Source: Synergistaceae bacterium (lineage in GTDB: Bacteria > Synergistota > Synergistia > Synergistales > Aminobacteriaceae). Taken from it: a stretch of DNA of 18,564 nucleotides. The position numbers and the translations under genes are program-made. The stretch lies in contig JAAYJB010000386.1 of NCBI GenBank assembly GCA_012523155.1, positions 1 to 18,564 on the forward strand, read 5' to 3'. Below the pieces are notes generated by a model. The model had not been told where the DNA came from. It searched no databases and worked only from the letters and a program-made list of their open reading frames with translations. Below, piece after piece: positions 8,959 through 16,351 of the stretch. Numbering within the stretch: the stretch's first letter is position 1; each line of letters opens with the position of its first letter.

Positions 8959-9680
8959 TATTGTTTCTCCCCGGAGGACGATATTCTCTTCCATATTTCC
9001 TGGTATGCCCCGAGCACATCACCGAGGTCCTTTCTGAACCTGTCCTTGTCCAGCCGGTTCCTGGTGTCCCTGTCCCAGAAACGGCATGTGTCAGGGGATA
9101 TTTCGTCGGCCAGAAGCAGGTTCCCTGAACTGTCAATTCCGAATTCGAGCTTAAAGTCCACGAGAATGATTCCAAGCCGGAGAAAATATTCACTGAGAAG
9201 AGAATTGACCTTGAGTGTTATTTCCTTTATTCTTAATAATTGCTCTTGAGTTGACCAGCCGAAAAGAAGGGCGTGGTCTTCCGTTATTATGGGATCACCA
9301 AGTTCGTCGTCCTTAAGATACAGCTCGACCAGGGGACGGGGCAGCGTCTTTCCCTCTTCGACCCCAAGCCGCTTACAGAGCGTGCCGGTCGTTATGTTCC
9401 TTACGACAACCTCTATGGGAACGATGGCAACCTTTTTGACGACCTGGTGAAGGTCATCAAGCAGCTCGACAAAATGCGTGGGAACGCCCATACCGGAAAG
9501 GTACCTGAAAAGACTGGCGCTGATCAGATTGTTTAGCCTGCCCTTACCCTCAACAGTGTCTTTTTTCAACGCGTTGAACGCTGTCAGCGAATTTTTATAT
9601 TCAACAACGTATAAATTGGGGTCAGAAGTGGTCCAGACTTTTTTTGCCTTGCCTTCATAAACAAAATCCCTTTTTTCCAT
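8958..9680 (-). CDS. purC: Phosphoribosylaminoimidazole-succinocarboxamide synthase (SAICAR synthetase)
   Basis: Condenses CAIR with aspartate using ATP to give SAICAR. The 240 residues match the bacterial enzyme. Motifs are YEGKAKKVW (8-16), the FNALKK segment (35-40), VVVRNITTGT (91-100), VDFKLEFG (174-181) and DEISPDTCRFWD (192-203), which binds substrate and nucleotide. It is the first gene of the purine operon. SD GGAGGTG (9686-9692) sits five bases before the ATG, and a good promoter lies just upstream. The stop overlaps the purS start. Confidence 0.97.
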   Translation of the reverse strand: MEKRDFVYEGKAKKVWTTSDPNLYVVEYKNSLTAFNALKKDTVEGKGRLNNLISASLFRYLSGMGVPTHFVELLDDLHQVVKKVAIVPIEVVVRNITTGTLCKRLGVEEGKTLPRPLVELYLKDDELGDPIITEDHALLFGWSTQEQLLRIKEITLKVNSLLSEYFLRLGIILVDFKLEFGIDSSGNLLLADEISPDTCRFWDRDTRNRLDKDRFRKDLGDVLGAYQEIWKRISSSGEKQ

Positions 9681-9700
9681 GGGAGCACCTCCGGTAATTT

Positions 9701-9744
9701 TAATGCTTACATTATTTACCAGTATTAAAAAAATGTCAATGTAA
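9701..9744. promoter_or_regulatory. Nested inverted repeats around the purC promoter, candidate operator
   Basis: TTACATT (9707-9713) and its exact inverse AATGTAA (9738-9744) are spaced 31 bases centre to centre, about three helical turns, and overlap the -10 and -35 of the purC promoter. The promoter-distal end of the leader also holds the 14-base palindrome TAATG-CTTA-CATTA (9701-9714), which shares the same half-site. The arrangement could bind a repressor that also acts on the divergent mobA gene. The regulator is unknown, and AT-rich promoters can contain such repeats by chance. Confidence 0.35.
9711..9739 (-). promoter_or_regulatory. Probable sigma-70 type promoter of the pur operon
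   Basis: Read on the minus strand, a perfect -35 TTGACA (9734-9739) is followed by a 17-base spacer (9717-9733) and a -10 AATAAT (9711-9716, four of six consensus bases). Transcription would start near 9703-9705, giving a leader of about 25 bases before the purC ATG. That leaves no room for a purine (G-box) riboswitch. The spacer includes a run of seven T. Confidence 0.7.
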
Positions 9745-9773
9745 AATAACCCTGGCAGTTAGGGGGATGCGCA

Positions 9774-10409
9774 GTGGATTGTCTTGAAAAAAACCCTGTA
9801 AGCGCTGTTATTCTTGCAGGGGGATACGGCAGGAGGATGGGCGGAGAAAAGCTCTTTCTCGAGGTGAATTCCGTACCCCTTGTCACAAAGGTCATAAAAA
9901 GGGTACTGTCTTTTTCCGGTGAGATCATTCTTTCAGTTGCACCCCGTCAGTCCGGATATGTACATGGTATTCTCTCAGGTATAATTTCCCAGTACGGCAT
10001 CCGTATCGTGGAAGACGAACCGGAAATGGACGGCCCCCTGGCAGGTATGTATTCCGGCCTGATACAGTCATCTTTTGACTGGAGCTTTATCTGCGCCTGC
10101 GACATGCCTGCCGTTTCAAACGCTGTCGTCAGGTCGCTCTGGAGGTCCGGAACTCCGGGAACGTCGGTTATAGTGCCGAAAATAGGAGGGTACTGGGAAC
10201 CGCTTCATGCGTTCTACCATAAGTCATGCCTTCCCGCCATGGGGAAGGCTCTTGAGAACGGAGAGAGGAAAATCACCTCTTTTTTCAATGCTGTTCCCCT
10301 GTCGGAGGCTAATGAACAGATTTTCGCCCATCTTCCGGGATTCAGGAAGTCGTTCGGCAACCTGAACAGCAGAAAGGATCTTTTGGAGAATGCCCATCTC
10401 TTCGAATGA
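9774..10409 (+). CDS. mobA: MobA-like molybdenum cofactor guanylyltransferase
   Basis: Nucleotidyltransferase expected to add GMP to molybdopterin, giving the guanine dinucleotide cofactor used by enzymes such as formate dehydrogenase. The 211 residues show the family's N-terminal [13 protein letters not shown] (14-26), where the nucleotide's phosphates bind. [11 protein letters not shown] (86-96) and ACDMP (108-112, metal-binding Asp) follow. It starts with GTG; SD AGGGGG (9761-9766) is seven bases upstream. It is divergent from purC and 31 bases before lepA. A -10-like TAAAAT (9742-9747) has no convincing -35. A related NTP-transferase such as MocA cannot be fully excluded, but the motifs favour MobA. 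Confidence 0.82.
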   Translation: MDCLEKNPVSAVILAGGYGRRMGGEKLFLEVNSVPLVTKVIKRVLSFSGEIILSVAPRQSGYVHGILSGIISQYGIRIVEDEPEMDGPLAGMYSGLIQSSFDWSFICACDMPAVSNAVVRSLWRSGTPGTSVIVPKIGGYWEPLHAFYHKSCLPAMGKALENGERKITSFFNAVPLSEANEQIFAHLPGFRKSFGNLNSRKDLLENAHLFE

Positions 10410-10440
10410 TGAAAGTCGAAACACGGGGAAGGAGAACGCG

Positions 10441-12249
10441 ATGGATCAGCAGCATATTCGGAATTTCTGCATTATCGCCCATATCGATCACGGGAAATCG
10501 ACCCTTGCGGACAGACTGCTGGAGATCACCAGCACTGTAGGCCTGAGGCATATGAAGGAACAACTGCTCGATTCCCTGGATCTTGAACGGGAAAGGGGCA
10601 TTACGATCAAGCTAGTGCCAGTAAAAATGAATTATTTTGCCAAAAACGGCGAAGAATACGTACTCAACCTCATCGACACACCCGGACACGTTGATTTCGG
10701 GTATGAAGTGTCGCGGTCGCTCGCCGCATGCGAGGGAGCGCTGCTTGTCGTGGACGCAACCCAGGGGGTCGAGGCCCAGACCCTGGCAAATGCATATATG
10801 GCCGTAGACCAGGGACTCGAGATCATCCCTGTGATCAACAAGATCGATCTTCCTTCATCACGGCCGGATTACGTTATCCGGGAAATCGAGGATGTTGTGG
10901 GCCTTGATTGTGACAACGTCATCCTCGCAAGCGCGAAGGAAGGGAAGGGCATAGAGGAGATACTGGAAAGGGTGGTTGAAAAGGTTCCGGCTCCTTCAGG
11001 AGACAGAGGAGCGCCCCTTCAGGCCATGATTTTCGACTCAGTCTACGATAATTACAAGGGCGTGATCTGCTATATCCGGGTCATTAACGGAAAAATACGC
11101 CCGGGGCAGAATATCCGCTTCACGGCAACGGGGGGCGTGTTCCCCGTGGAGGAGGTGGGTGTTTTCCGGCCGGGGTTAGAACCCTGCGAAGAACTGTCGG
11201 CAGGCGAAGTGGGTTACCTGATCTCCAATATAAAGACGGTGGCCGAGGCTCACACAGGCGATACCATCACTGACAACGCCAGACCCGCCCCGCCTCTTCC
11301 CGGCTACAGAAAAGTAAAACCCGTGGTCTTCTGCGGCTTTTACCCGGTGGAGCGTGATGAATACCCGCAGCTTCGTGAAGCCCTTGAAAAGCTGGTGCTG
11401 AACGATTCAGCCATAACGTTTGAACCGGAAACCTCCGTGGCGCTTGGGTTCGGGTTCAGGTGCGGCTTCCTCGGCCTTCTTCACATGGATGTAGCCAAGG
11501 AGCGTCTCAGGCGAGAATTCGGTGTTGAACTGGTCGCAACGGCTCCAAACGTGGTGTACGAAATAACCACAAAGGACAACCGGGTTATCGAGGCACACCG
11601 GCCGTCGGATTTTCCCGAAATAGGGGAAATCGAAGAGGTCGGGGAACCGGTGATAAAAATATCCATATTTGTTCCGTCGGATTACGTTGGCAAAGTGATG
11701 AAGCTCTGTCAGGACAAAAGGGGAAATTATGTTTCAATGGATTACCTTGCCCCTGACAGGGTCCGCCTGGTGTACGAACTTCCTCTAGCCGAGTTTATCG
11801 TGGACTTCCATGACAAGCTCAAGTCCCAGACGAGAGGCTATGCGTCACTGGATTACGAGTTCATTGGGCTTAAGACAGCAGATCTCGTGAGGGTGGACGT
11901 TCTCGTGAGCGGTGAGGCTGCCGACGCATTCTCTTTCATATGTCACCGGGAGGCGGCGTTCTACCGGGGGCAGGCAGCGGTGCGAAAGTTAAAGGAACTG
12001 ATCCCGAACCAGATGTTCGAAGTCCCTATACAGGCTTCAATCGGCAAGAAGGTCATCGTCAGGCAGAATGTAAAGGCCCTGAGAAAAGACGTGCTCGCAA
12101 AATGCTACGGAGGGGACATTTCCAGGAAGAGGAAACTTCTGGAGAAACAAAAGGAAGGAAAGAAACGGATGAAACAGATCGGGCGTGTTTCCATACCTCA
12201 GGAAGCGTTTCTTGCCTTCCTTCAGGTGGAAGAGGATGAGGAGAAATAG
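10441..12249 (+). CDS. lepA: Translation elongation factor 4 (LepA)
   Basis: Ribosome-associated GTPase related to EF-G, proposed to act on stalled or mistranslocated ribosomes or in ribosome assembly. The 602 residues match the family. G1 is AHIDHGKS (13-20), switch I carries RERGITIK, G3 is DTPGHVDF and G4 NKIDL. The LepA-specific C-terminal domain is recognisable in [20 protein letters not shown], followed by [19 protein letters not shown]. The frame is open 17 codons further upstream, but the ATG at 10441 has SD AAGGAG (10429-10434) six bases before it and gives the standard N-terminus. The 3' end overlaps hemW by 14 bases. Confidence 0.98.
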   Translation: MDQQHIRNFCIIAHIDHGKSTLADRLLEITSTVGLRHMKEQLLDSLDLERERGITIKLVPVKMNYFAKNGEEYVLNLIDTPGHVDFGYEVSRSLAACEGALLVVDATQGVEAQTLANAYMAVDQGLEIIPVINKIDLPSSRPDYVIREIEDVVGLDCDNVILASAKEGKGIEEILERVVEKVPAPSGDRGAPLQAMIFDSVYDNYKGVICYIRVINGKIRPGQNIRFTATGGVFPVEEVGVFRPGLEPCEELSAGEVGYLISNIKTVAEAHTGDTITDNARPAPPLPGYRKVKPVVFCGFYPVERDEYPQLREALEKLVLNDSAITFEPETSVALGFGFRCGFLGLLHMDVAKERLRREFGVELVATAPNVVYEITTKDNRVIEAHRPSDFPEIGEIEEVGEPVIKISIFVPSDYVGKVMKLCQDKRGNYVSMDYLAPDRVRLVYELPLAEFIVDFHDKLKSQTRGYASLDYEFIGLKTADLVRVDVLVSGEAADAFSFICHREAAFYRGQAAVRKLKELIPNQMFEVPIQASIGKKVIVRQNVKALRKDVLAKCYGGDISRKRKLLEKQKEGKKRMKQIGRVSIPQEAFLAFLQVEEDEEK

Positions 12250-13408
12250 CAGCATACCAGGTGAAATAGCGGATGCCGCCGCACGGCTGTCCGGCCCCTT
12301 TTCCGTGTATGTGCATATTCCCTTCTGCCTGCGGAAGTGTCCCTACTGCTCATTCTACAGCATACCGGTCGGGGAGTATGACAAGGAGCGGTATCTTTCC
12401 CTGGCGGAAAAAGAAATTCGCCGCTTCGGAAAGCTATTTTCCCGCGGGAACTGCGCTGTTTCAACCGTCTATGTTGGCGGAGGGACTCCGACGCTTCTTT
12501 CCCCGGGCGAATGGGACAGTCTTTTTGGCCTTCTGAAAGGGTTTCTGCCTTTTTCTCCTTCCCCGGAGATCACGGCTGAGGCTAATCCGGAATCTTACTC
12601 GGAAGATCACACTGAGGTGTGGAAAAAATGGGGTGTGACCCGGGTAAGCCTTGGAGTGCAGAGTTTTTCCGACCAAGACCTTAACTGGCTTGAGCGGCCC
12701 CATAACGGCGAGCGGGCCCGCCTGGCTCTCAAAAAAGCCGTAGCTGCGAACTTTTCCGTGAGTGCAGATCTCATGTTCGGTCTCAGGGAACAAAACCTCA
12801 GGGGTTGGAAAAACTCCGTTTCAGAAGCGATAGGTCTTGGTGTCCACCATATTTCACTGTACCAGCTGTCCATAGACGAAGGGTGCAGATGGAGCATAAA
12901 TCCGCCGGAAAATCTCCCCGACGGTTATCCCATGTACAGGTGGAGCCAGTGGTATCTACCCCGAAAGGGGTTCGACCAGTATGAGATCGCGAGCTTCGCG
13001 AAACCGGGGCACCACTGCCGGCACAATCTGTCGTACTGGACGAATGCACCGGTTCTGGCAATTGGTGCGGGAGCATGGGGATACCTGGGGAACACCAGGT
13101 ACCGCAATGGAAGCACCGTAAAAGAATACGGGGACACAGTCGGAAAGTATGGATGCGGTGCTGTCGCGCTGGAACGCCTGGAACCCGAAAAGACCTTCAG
13201 GGAAGCAGCGGTGTTGCTCCTTCGGACAAAATGGGGAATTCCATTCCGAGATTTCTCACGGCGGTACGGCAAGGAAGCGCTCCAGTCCGTGATCCTGACC
13301 TTGAGGAACGAAGCACCGCGAGACTGTATAGATTTCCGCGGCGACAGCCTGGCCCTCACCCGAAAGGGCATGAGGGTGGCAAATTCGATATGGAGCCTGA
13401 TTATTTGA
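12236..13408 (+). CDS. hemW: HemW, radical SAM heme-binding protein (formerly oxygen-independent coproporphyrinogen oxidase-like)
   Basis: Radical-SAM family member thought to be a heme chaperone rather than a true coproporphyrinogen oxidase. The 390 residues begin with [18 protein letters not shown]. The CxxxCxxC cysteines C31, C35 and C38 hold the [4Fe-4S] cluster. GGGTPT (SAM site), RVSLGVQSF and the HemW-type [20 protein letters not shown] follow. True HemN has an extra cysteine in the sequence CxxxCxxCxC; here Ser-Phe follows, as in HemW. The ATG at 12236 has SD AGGTGGA five bases before it inside lepA. The order lepA-hemW is common in bacteria. Confidence 0.93.
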   Translation: MRRNSSIPGEIADAAARLSGPFSVYVHIPFCLRKCPYCSFYSIPVGEYDKERYLSLAEKEIRRFGKLFSRGNCAVSTVYVGGGTPTLLSPGEWDSLFGLLKGFLPFSPSPEITAEANPESYSEDHTEVWKKWGVTRVSLGVQSFSDQDLNWLERPHNGERARLALKKAVAANFSVSADLMFGLREQNLRGWKNSVSEAIGLGVHHISLYQLSIDEGCRWSINPPENLPDGYPMYRWSQWYLPRKGFDQYEIASFAKPGHHCRHNLSYWTNAPVLAIGAGAWGYLGNTRYRNGSTVKEYGDTVGKYGCGAVALERLEPEKTFREAAVLLLRTKWGIPFRDFSRRYGKEALQSVILTLRNEAPRDCIDFRGDSLALTRKGMRVANSIWSLII

Positions 13409-13428
13409 AATACGAAAGGGGAACCTTT

Positions 13429-14010
13429 ATGGAGTACGGTATGATTCCATTCCCGGTAGATAAAACCGACATGGTGGAGAATATTCTCCTCGATCTGGCC
13501 AGATTCGCTCCTCCTCCCTCCCATATAGGATATCCGGTGAATGTCTCTGACTCGCTGCGGGGAGGGCTGTCCTTCATGGAAGGGACAGGCGGGGTGAACG
13601 GGCTGTTTTCCGGATCGCTGCTTCCCCTGACGAGGGTTTACGTTTCAATGACGAACGGGGAGGGGAACATTCTTGTTGCAGCCGACTCGATGGCGGAAAG
13701 GATCCGGTGGATCAGTTCGCGAGGGGGGGCACTTGCCGGAGGACCTTTTTCGAGAGGAGTCCTGAAAGACCTTCCTGGTAAAGACTGGTCCCTTGTGGGA
13801 ATAACTACGCCCGGCTGGATGCTTCTTTTCGACGAAGACGCCCTGACGGCAGAGCAGGATGCCCTGGACAGCGATATCCATGTGGCCTACCTTCCGGCGG
13901 GAGAGAGTGTAATCGGCTTTCTCTCCCCCGACAGAAGCACGGCTGAAACCCTTTCGCTGCTCACGGAATATCTGCTCTCATGTCTTCCCTTCAGGGAAGG
14001 GGACGAGTGA
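13429..14010 (+). CDS. Unrecognised 193-residue cytosolic protein
   Basis: I do not recognise a family. The ATG is chosen because SD AAAGGGGA (13415-13422) lies six bases upstream; the gene starts 20 bases after hemW and reads the same way, so it is probably the last gene of the mobA-lepA-hemW operon. No signal peptide or membrane segment is visible. The first 30 residues look helical and acidic, ending in APPPSH. Residues 44-84 are rich in Gly and Ser (GGLSFMEGTGG, then SGSLLPLTRVYVSM). Residues 100-135 alternate hydrophobic strands with Gly turns (GGPFSRG, VGITTPGWMLLFDED). The single cysteine is at 185. Codon use looks like that of its neighbours. The fold could be an alpha/beta domain, but no catalytic motif is evident. 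Confidence 0.8.
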   Translation: MEYGMIPFPVDKTDMVENILLDLARFAPPPSHIGYPVNVSDSLRGGLSFMEGTGGVNGLFSGSLLPLTRVYVSMTNGEGNILVAADSMAERIRWISSRGGALAGGPFSRGVLKDLPGKDWSLVGITTPGWMLLFDEDALTAEQDALDSDIHVAYLPAGESVIGFLSPDRSTAETLSLLTEYLLSCLPFREGDE

Positions 14011-14022
14011 GAAAAGCTTTTC
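13984..14022. other. Hairpin plus palindrome at a convergent gene junction, possible weak bidirectional terminator
   Basis: CTTCCC-TTCA-GGGAAG (13984-13999) can form a six-pair hairpin in the last codons of the unknown gene. GAAAAGCTTTTC (14011-14022) is a perfect 12-base palindrome spanning the 10-base gap between its TGA and the yedF TGA on the other strand. Both transcripts meet here, and short A/T runs are present in both directions. Neither element is a textbook terminator with a long stem and a U-tract directly after it. Confidence 0.35.
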
Positions 14023-14614
14023 AGACCGTAAGCCGCTTCGACGCCGAGAGCAGAGCCTCGGTTATCTCGAACATATTCGAGATGACCCCGGCCCCCACAT
14101 CCGGGGTGATCCCGAAATGGTTTGTACATGTGCCGCACACGAAGACGCGCGTCCCCTTCTTCTGCAGAGCGAAGAGATGATCGCAGGAGGACGTGTTTTT
14201 AAGTGCCAGTTTTACACCTTCGTTCATAAGGGCAACCACTGAAGGGGGATTGACTATCTGGGAAAGGGTTCCAAGAAAGCCTTTCATAAGCACCTCACCG
14301 AGAACGTCGTCTCCGCTTCCTATCACTTTGCCTGTTATGAGGACAGCTGCATCCTGAAGCGCCTCCGCGGCTGCCGGGGAAACGGGCCGGGGAGATGTTC
14401 CGGAGCCTCCCTTTTCCGCACGGATGGTGATTGTCCCGTCCTCATCCATGATACGAACACTGAAGCCGTTCTTTTCTAGATAGCGCTGGACATTTGAGGC
14501 GGACACTGCATTGTCAAGATATATTTCCAGTTCCCTTTCACCCGCATCCACGTGAGTTTTCGTCATCATGACCGGCTGAGGGCAGTTCTTCCCCCTGGCA
14601 TCTATTCTTGCCAT
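14021..14614 (-). CDS. yedF: YedF, selenium metabolism-associated TusA/DsrE-like protein
   Basis: Two-part protein of 197 residues. Residues 1-70 are a TusA/SirA-like sulfur-relay domain with the signature NCPQPV (Cys11). Residues 88-197 are a DsrE-like domain with CDHLFAL (Cys144) and VFVCGTCTNHFG (Cys160, Cys163). This architecture and length match the YedF protein that co-occurs with selenocysteine genes; its biochemical role is not established but a selenium- or sulfur-carrier function is likely. It lies divergent from selA-selB, which supports the assignment. SD AAGGAGG (14622-14628) is seven bases before the ATG. It converges with the unknown gene on the other strand. Confidence 0.9.
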   Translation of the reverse strand: MARIDARGKNCPQPVMMTKTHVDAGERELEIYLDNAVSASNVQRYLEKNGFSVRIMDEDGTITIRAEKGGSGTSPRPVSPAAAEALQDAAVLITGKVIGSGDDVLGEVLMKGFLGTLSQIVNPPSVVALMNEGVKLALKNTSSCDHLFALQKKGTRVFVCGTCTNHFGITPDVGAGVISNMFEITEALLSASKRLTV

Positions 14615-14662
14615 TTTTACGCCTCCTTCTTGTAATGTGCAGTAGTTTTAAAACCAGACGCT

Positions 14663-14691
14663 ACTATAGTATAGATTTTTTCAGGTGGCAA
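14663..14691 (-). promoter_or_regulatory. Probable promoter of yedF
   Basis: On the minus strand, TTGCCA (14686-14691) is a -35 with four of six consensus bases, followed by 17 bases and a -10 TATAGT (14663-14668). Transcription would start near 14656, about 42 bases before the yedF ATG. The -10 sits within a perfect 10-base palindrome TACTATAGTA (14662-14671), which may be coincidental. Confidence 0.6.
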
Positions 14692-14823
14692 ATGTGAAGG
14701 AACCTTCTTTTCCGTGAACAGGTTTTCCCTCCAGAGATTTTGTGGTCTCATGTTCTTTTTCCGGTGATATTCATTTTCGTTTTCCGGACTTTTCTCGCCG
14801 GAAGGGGACAACGGAGGATTTCT

Positions 14824-14853
14824 TTTCCACGGCGGGCAGGATGCAGGTATAAT
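14824..14853 (+). promoter_or_regulatory. Probable promoter of selA-selB
   Basis: A perfect -10 TATAAT (14848-14853) follows TTTCCA (14824-14829), a -35 with four of six consensus bases, at an 18-base spacing. The start would be near 14860, giving a selA leader of about 83 bases. The rest of the divergent intergenic region, roughly 14692-14823, holds AT-rich sequence, several TTCCGG copies and no supported gene. Confidence 0.55.
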
Positions 14854-14874
14854 GGAATGGATCTTATATGATTC

Positions 14875-14890
14875 GGCCGGATGCGAGGCC
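14875..14890 (+). other. Small hairpin in the predicted selA leader
   Basis: GGCC (14875-14878) and GGCC (14887-14890) can pair around the eight-base loop GGATGCGA, roughly 15 bases after the predicted transcription start and 52 bases before the selA ATG. In E. coli a SECIS-like structure in the selA leader binds SelB and represses selAB. This four-pair stem has no clear SECIS features, so a similar role is only a possibility. Confidence 0.25.
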
Positions 14891-14942
14891 CGTCAGAAAT
14901 ATTTATTGATGCGGAAAATACTTGAAAGGTGATGGTTGTTCC

Positions 14943-16346
14943 ATGAAACCTCAGCCCTCAGGCAGAGAAAAACTACGTTCCCTTCCTTCAATGGACTTGC
15001 TTCTCTCCATTCCGGAACTTGAGCCCTACTTTTCATCACTCGGAAGAGAGACGGTGAAATCTGTCCTTTCTGAAGCCCTGAAGGTAACGAGGGAAAAGAT
15101 CATGCTCGGAGAGGATACCGTTCCTTCGCCGGAAGCGGTTTTTACACTGGCCTTCCCTGAGCTGAACGCTAAAAAGAAAGGAAGCCTTAGACAGGTAGTG
15201 AATGCCACAGGTGTTGTAGTCCATACGAACCTCGGCAGATCATGCCTTGCCAGGGAGGCTATAGACGCGGTTACATCTGTGTCCCGAAGCTACAGTACTC
15301 TGGAATACGACCTGTCGGAAGGCAGGAGGGGTCACCGGACTGATCACGTGGAATGGCTTATCAGGGCGATAACAGGTGCGGAATCGGGGCTCGCGGTCAA
15401 CAATAACGCAGGTGCGGTCCTTCTCATGCTCGCGGCGCTCTGTTCGGGGAAAGAGGTCATCGTATCAAGAGGTGAACTCGTTGAGATCGGGGGGTCGTTC
15501 CGTATTCCTGAAATTATGGCCTTTTCCGGGGCAAAACTGGTGGAAGTCGGGGCTACGAACAGGACCCACCTGAAAGACTACAGAAACGCCATAACAGGGG
15601 AAACAGCTGCCGTTCTGAAGGTCCACCCCTCCAACTTCCGCATGGAGGGTTTCACGTCTTCCGTACCCCGGGAAGAACTGGCAATGCTGGCACGGGAAAG
15701 AGAGATCCTGTTCCTCGAAGACCTCGGAAGCGGGACTATCATTGACCTTTCATCCTTCGGCCTGAAAGGTGAACCGACTGTATCGGACTGCATCCGCCAG
15801 GGAGTGGATGTGGTCACTTTTTCGGGGGATAAAATGCTGGGAGGCCCCCAGATAGGGTGCATTGCAGGAAAAAGCGAGATCATCAAAAAGCTTAGGACAT
15901 TTCCGCTCCTCCGGGCACTGCGGGTGGACAAGATGACGCTGGCGGCTTTTGAGGCCACCCTGAGACTGTACCTTTCTGAACGTTTCCTGGACATTCCCAC
16001 CCTATCCATGCTTGGAGTAAAAGCCGACGATCTCAGGAACAGGGCGCTTTCCCTCTCTGCGCAGCTGAAAGAGACCCTTCCCGAAGCATCCATATCCGTT
16101 GTTGAAGTGGAAGATGCCGTAGGAGGAGGCGCTTTCCCGGCAGAAACCCTCCCGGGGTGGGGAGTGACCGTTTCCATGGAAGCGCTCGGGAGTGCCGGCA
16201 ACATTCTCGCCCTTCTCAGAGAATGCACCGTTCCGGTCATAGCCGGAGCCCGGGAAAACATGACCGTCCTTCACGTTCGAACGCTCATTCAGGGTGATGA
16301 AGACATCATCTGCAGTGCGTTCCGTTCTATAGCTGCAGGGAGGTGA
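14943..16346 (+). CDS. selA: L-seryl-tRNA(Sec) selenium transferase (selenocysteine synthase)
   Basis: PLP enzyme that converts Ser-tRNA(Sec) to Sec-tRNA(Sec) using selenophosphate. The 467 residues fit the family. [13 protein letters not shown] (87-99) is the conserved N-terminal motif. The PLP lysine is K297 in [11 protein letters not shown], and [10 protein letters not shown] and EDLGSG are further family segments. A TTG seven codons upstream would extend the frame but lacks an SD. The ATG at 14943 is preceded by AAAGGTGA (14925-14932) at ten bases, slightly long. The stop overlaps the ribosome site of selB. SelA normally forms a decamer. Confidence 0.97.
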   Translation: MKPQPSGREKLRSLPSMDLLLSIPELEPYFSSLGRETVKSVLSEALKVTREKIMLGEDTVPSPEAVFTLAFPELNAKKKGSLRQVVNATGVVVHTNLGRSCLAREAIDAVTSVSRSYSTLEYDLSEGRRGHRTDHVEWLIRAITGAESGLAVNNNAGAVLLMLAALCSGKEVIVSRGELVEIGGSFRIPEIMAFSGAKLVEVGATNRTHLKDYRNAITGETAAVLKVHPSNFRMEGFTSSVPREELAMLAREREILFLEDLGSGTIIDLSSFGLKGEPTVSDCIRQGVDVVTFSGDKMLGGPQIGCIAGKSEIIKKLRTFPLLRALRVDKMTLAAFEATLRLYLSERFLDIPTLSMLGVKADDLRNRALSLSAQLKETLPEASISVVEVEDAVGGGAFPAETLPGWGVTVSMEALGSAGNILALLRECTVPVIAGARENMTVLHVRTLIQGDEDIICSAFRSIAAGR

Positions 16347-16351
16347 GCGGT

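Noticed and set aside
14782-14803. Inverted repeat TTCCGG-10-CCGGAA
   Set aside because: Six-pair stem with a long loop and no T-run on either strand, and TTCCGG recurs nearby; probably chance.
14617-14811. 64-codon minus-strand frame in the yedF-selA intergenic region
   Set aside because: It runs across the yedF promoter and SD, has no recognisable content and no convincing SD.
14852-14932. 26-codon frame before selA ending in TGA, which overlaps the selA ribosome site
   Set aside because: Its ATG overlaps the -10 of the predicted selA promoter, so it would not be transcribed from it; no strong SD. Sec-regulated read-through would be pure speculation.
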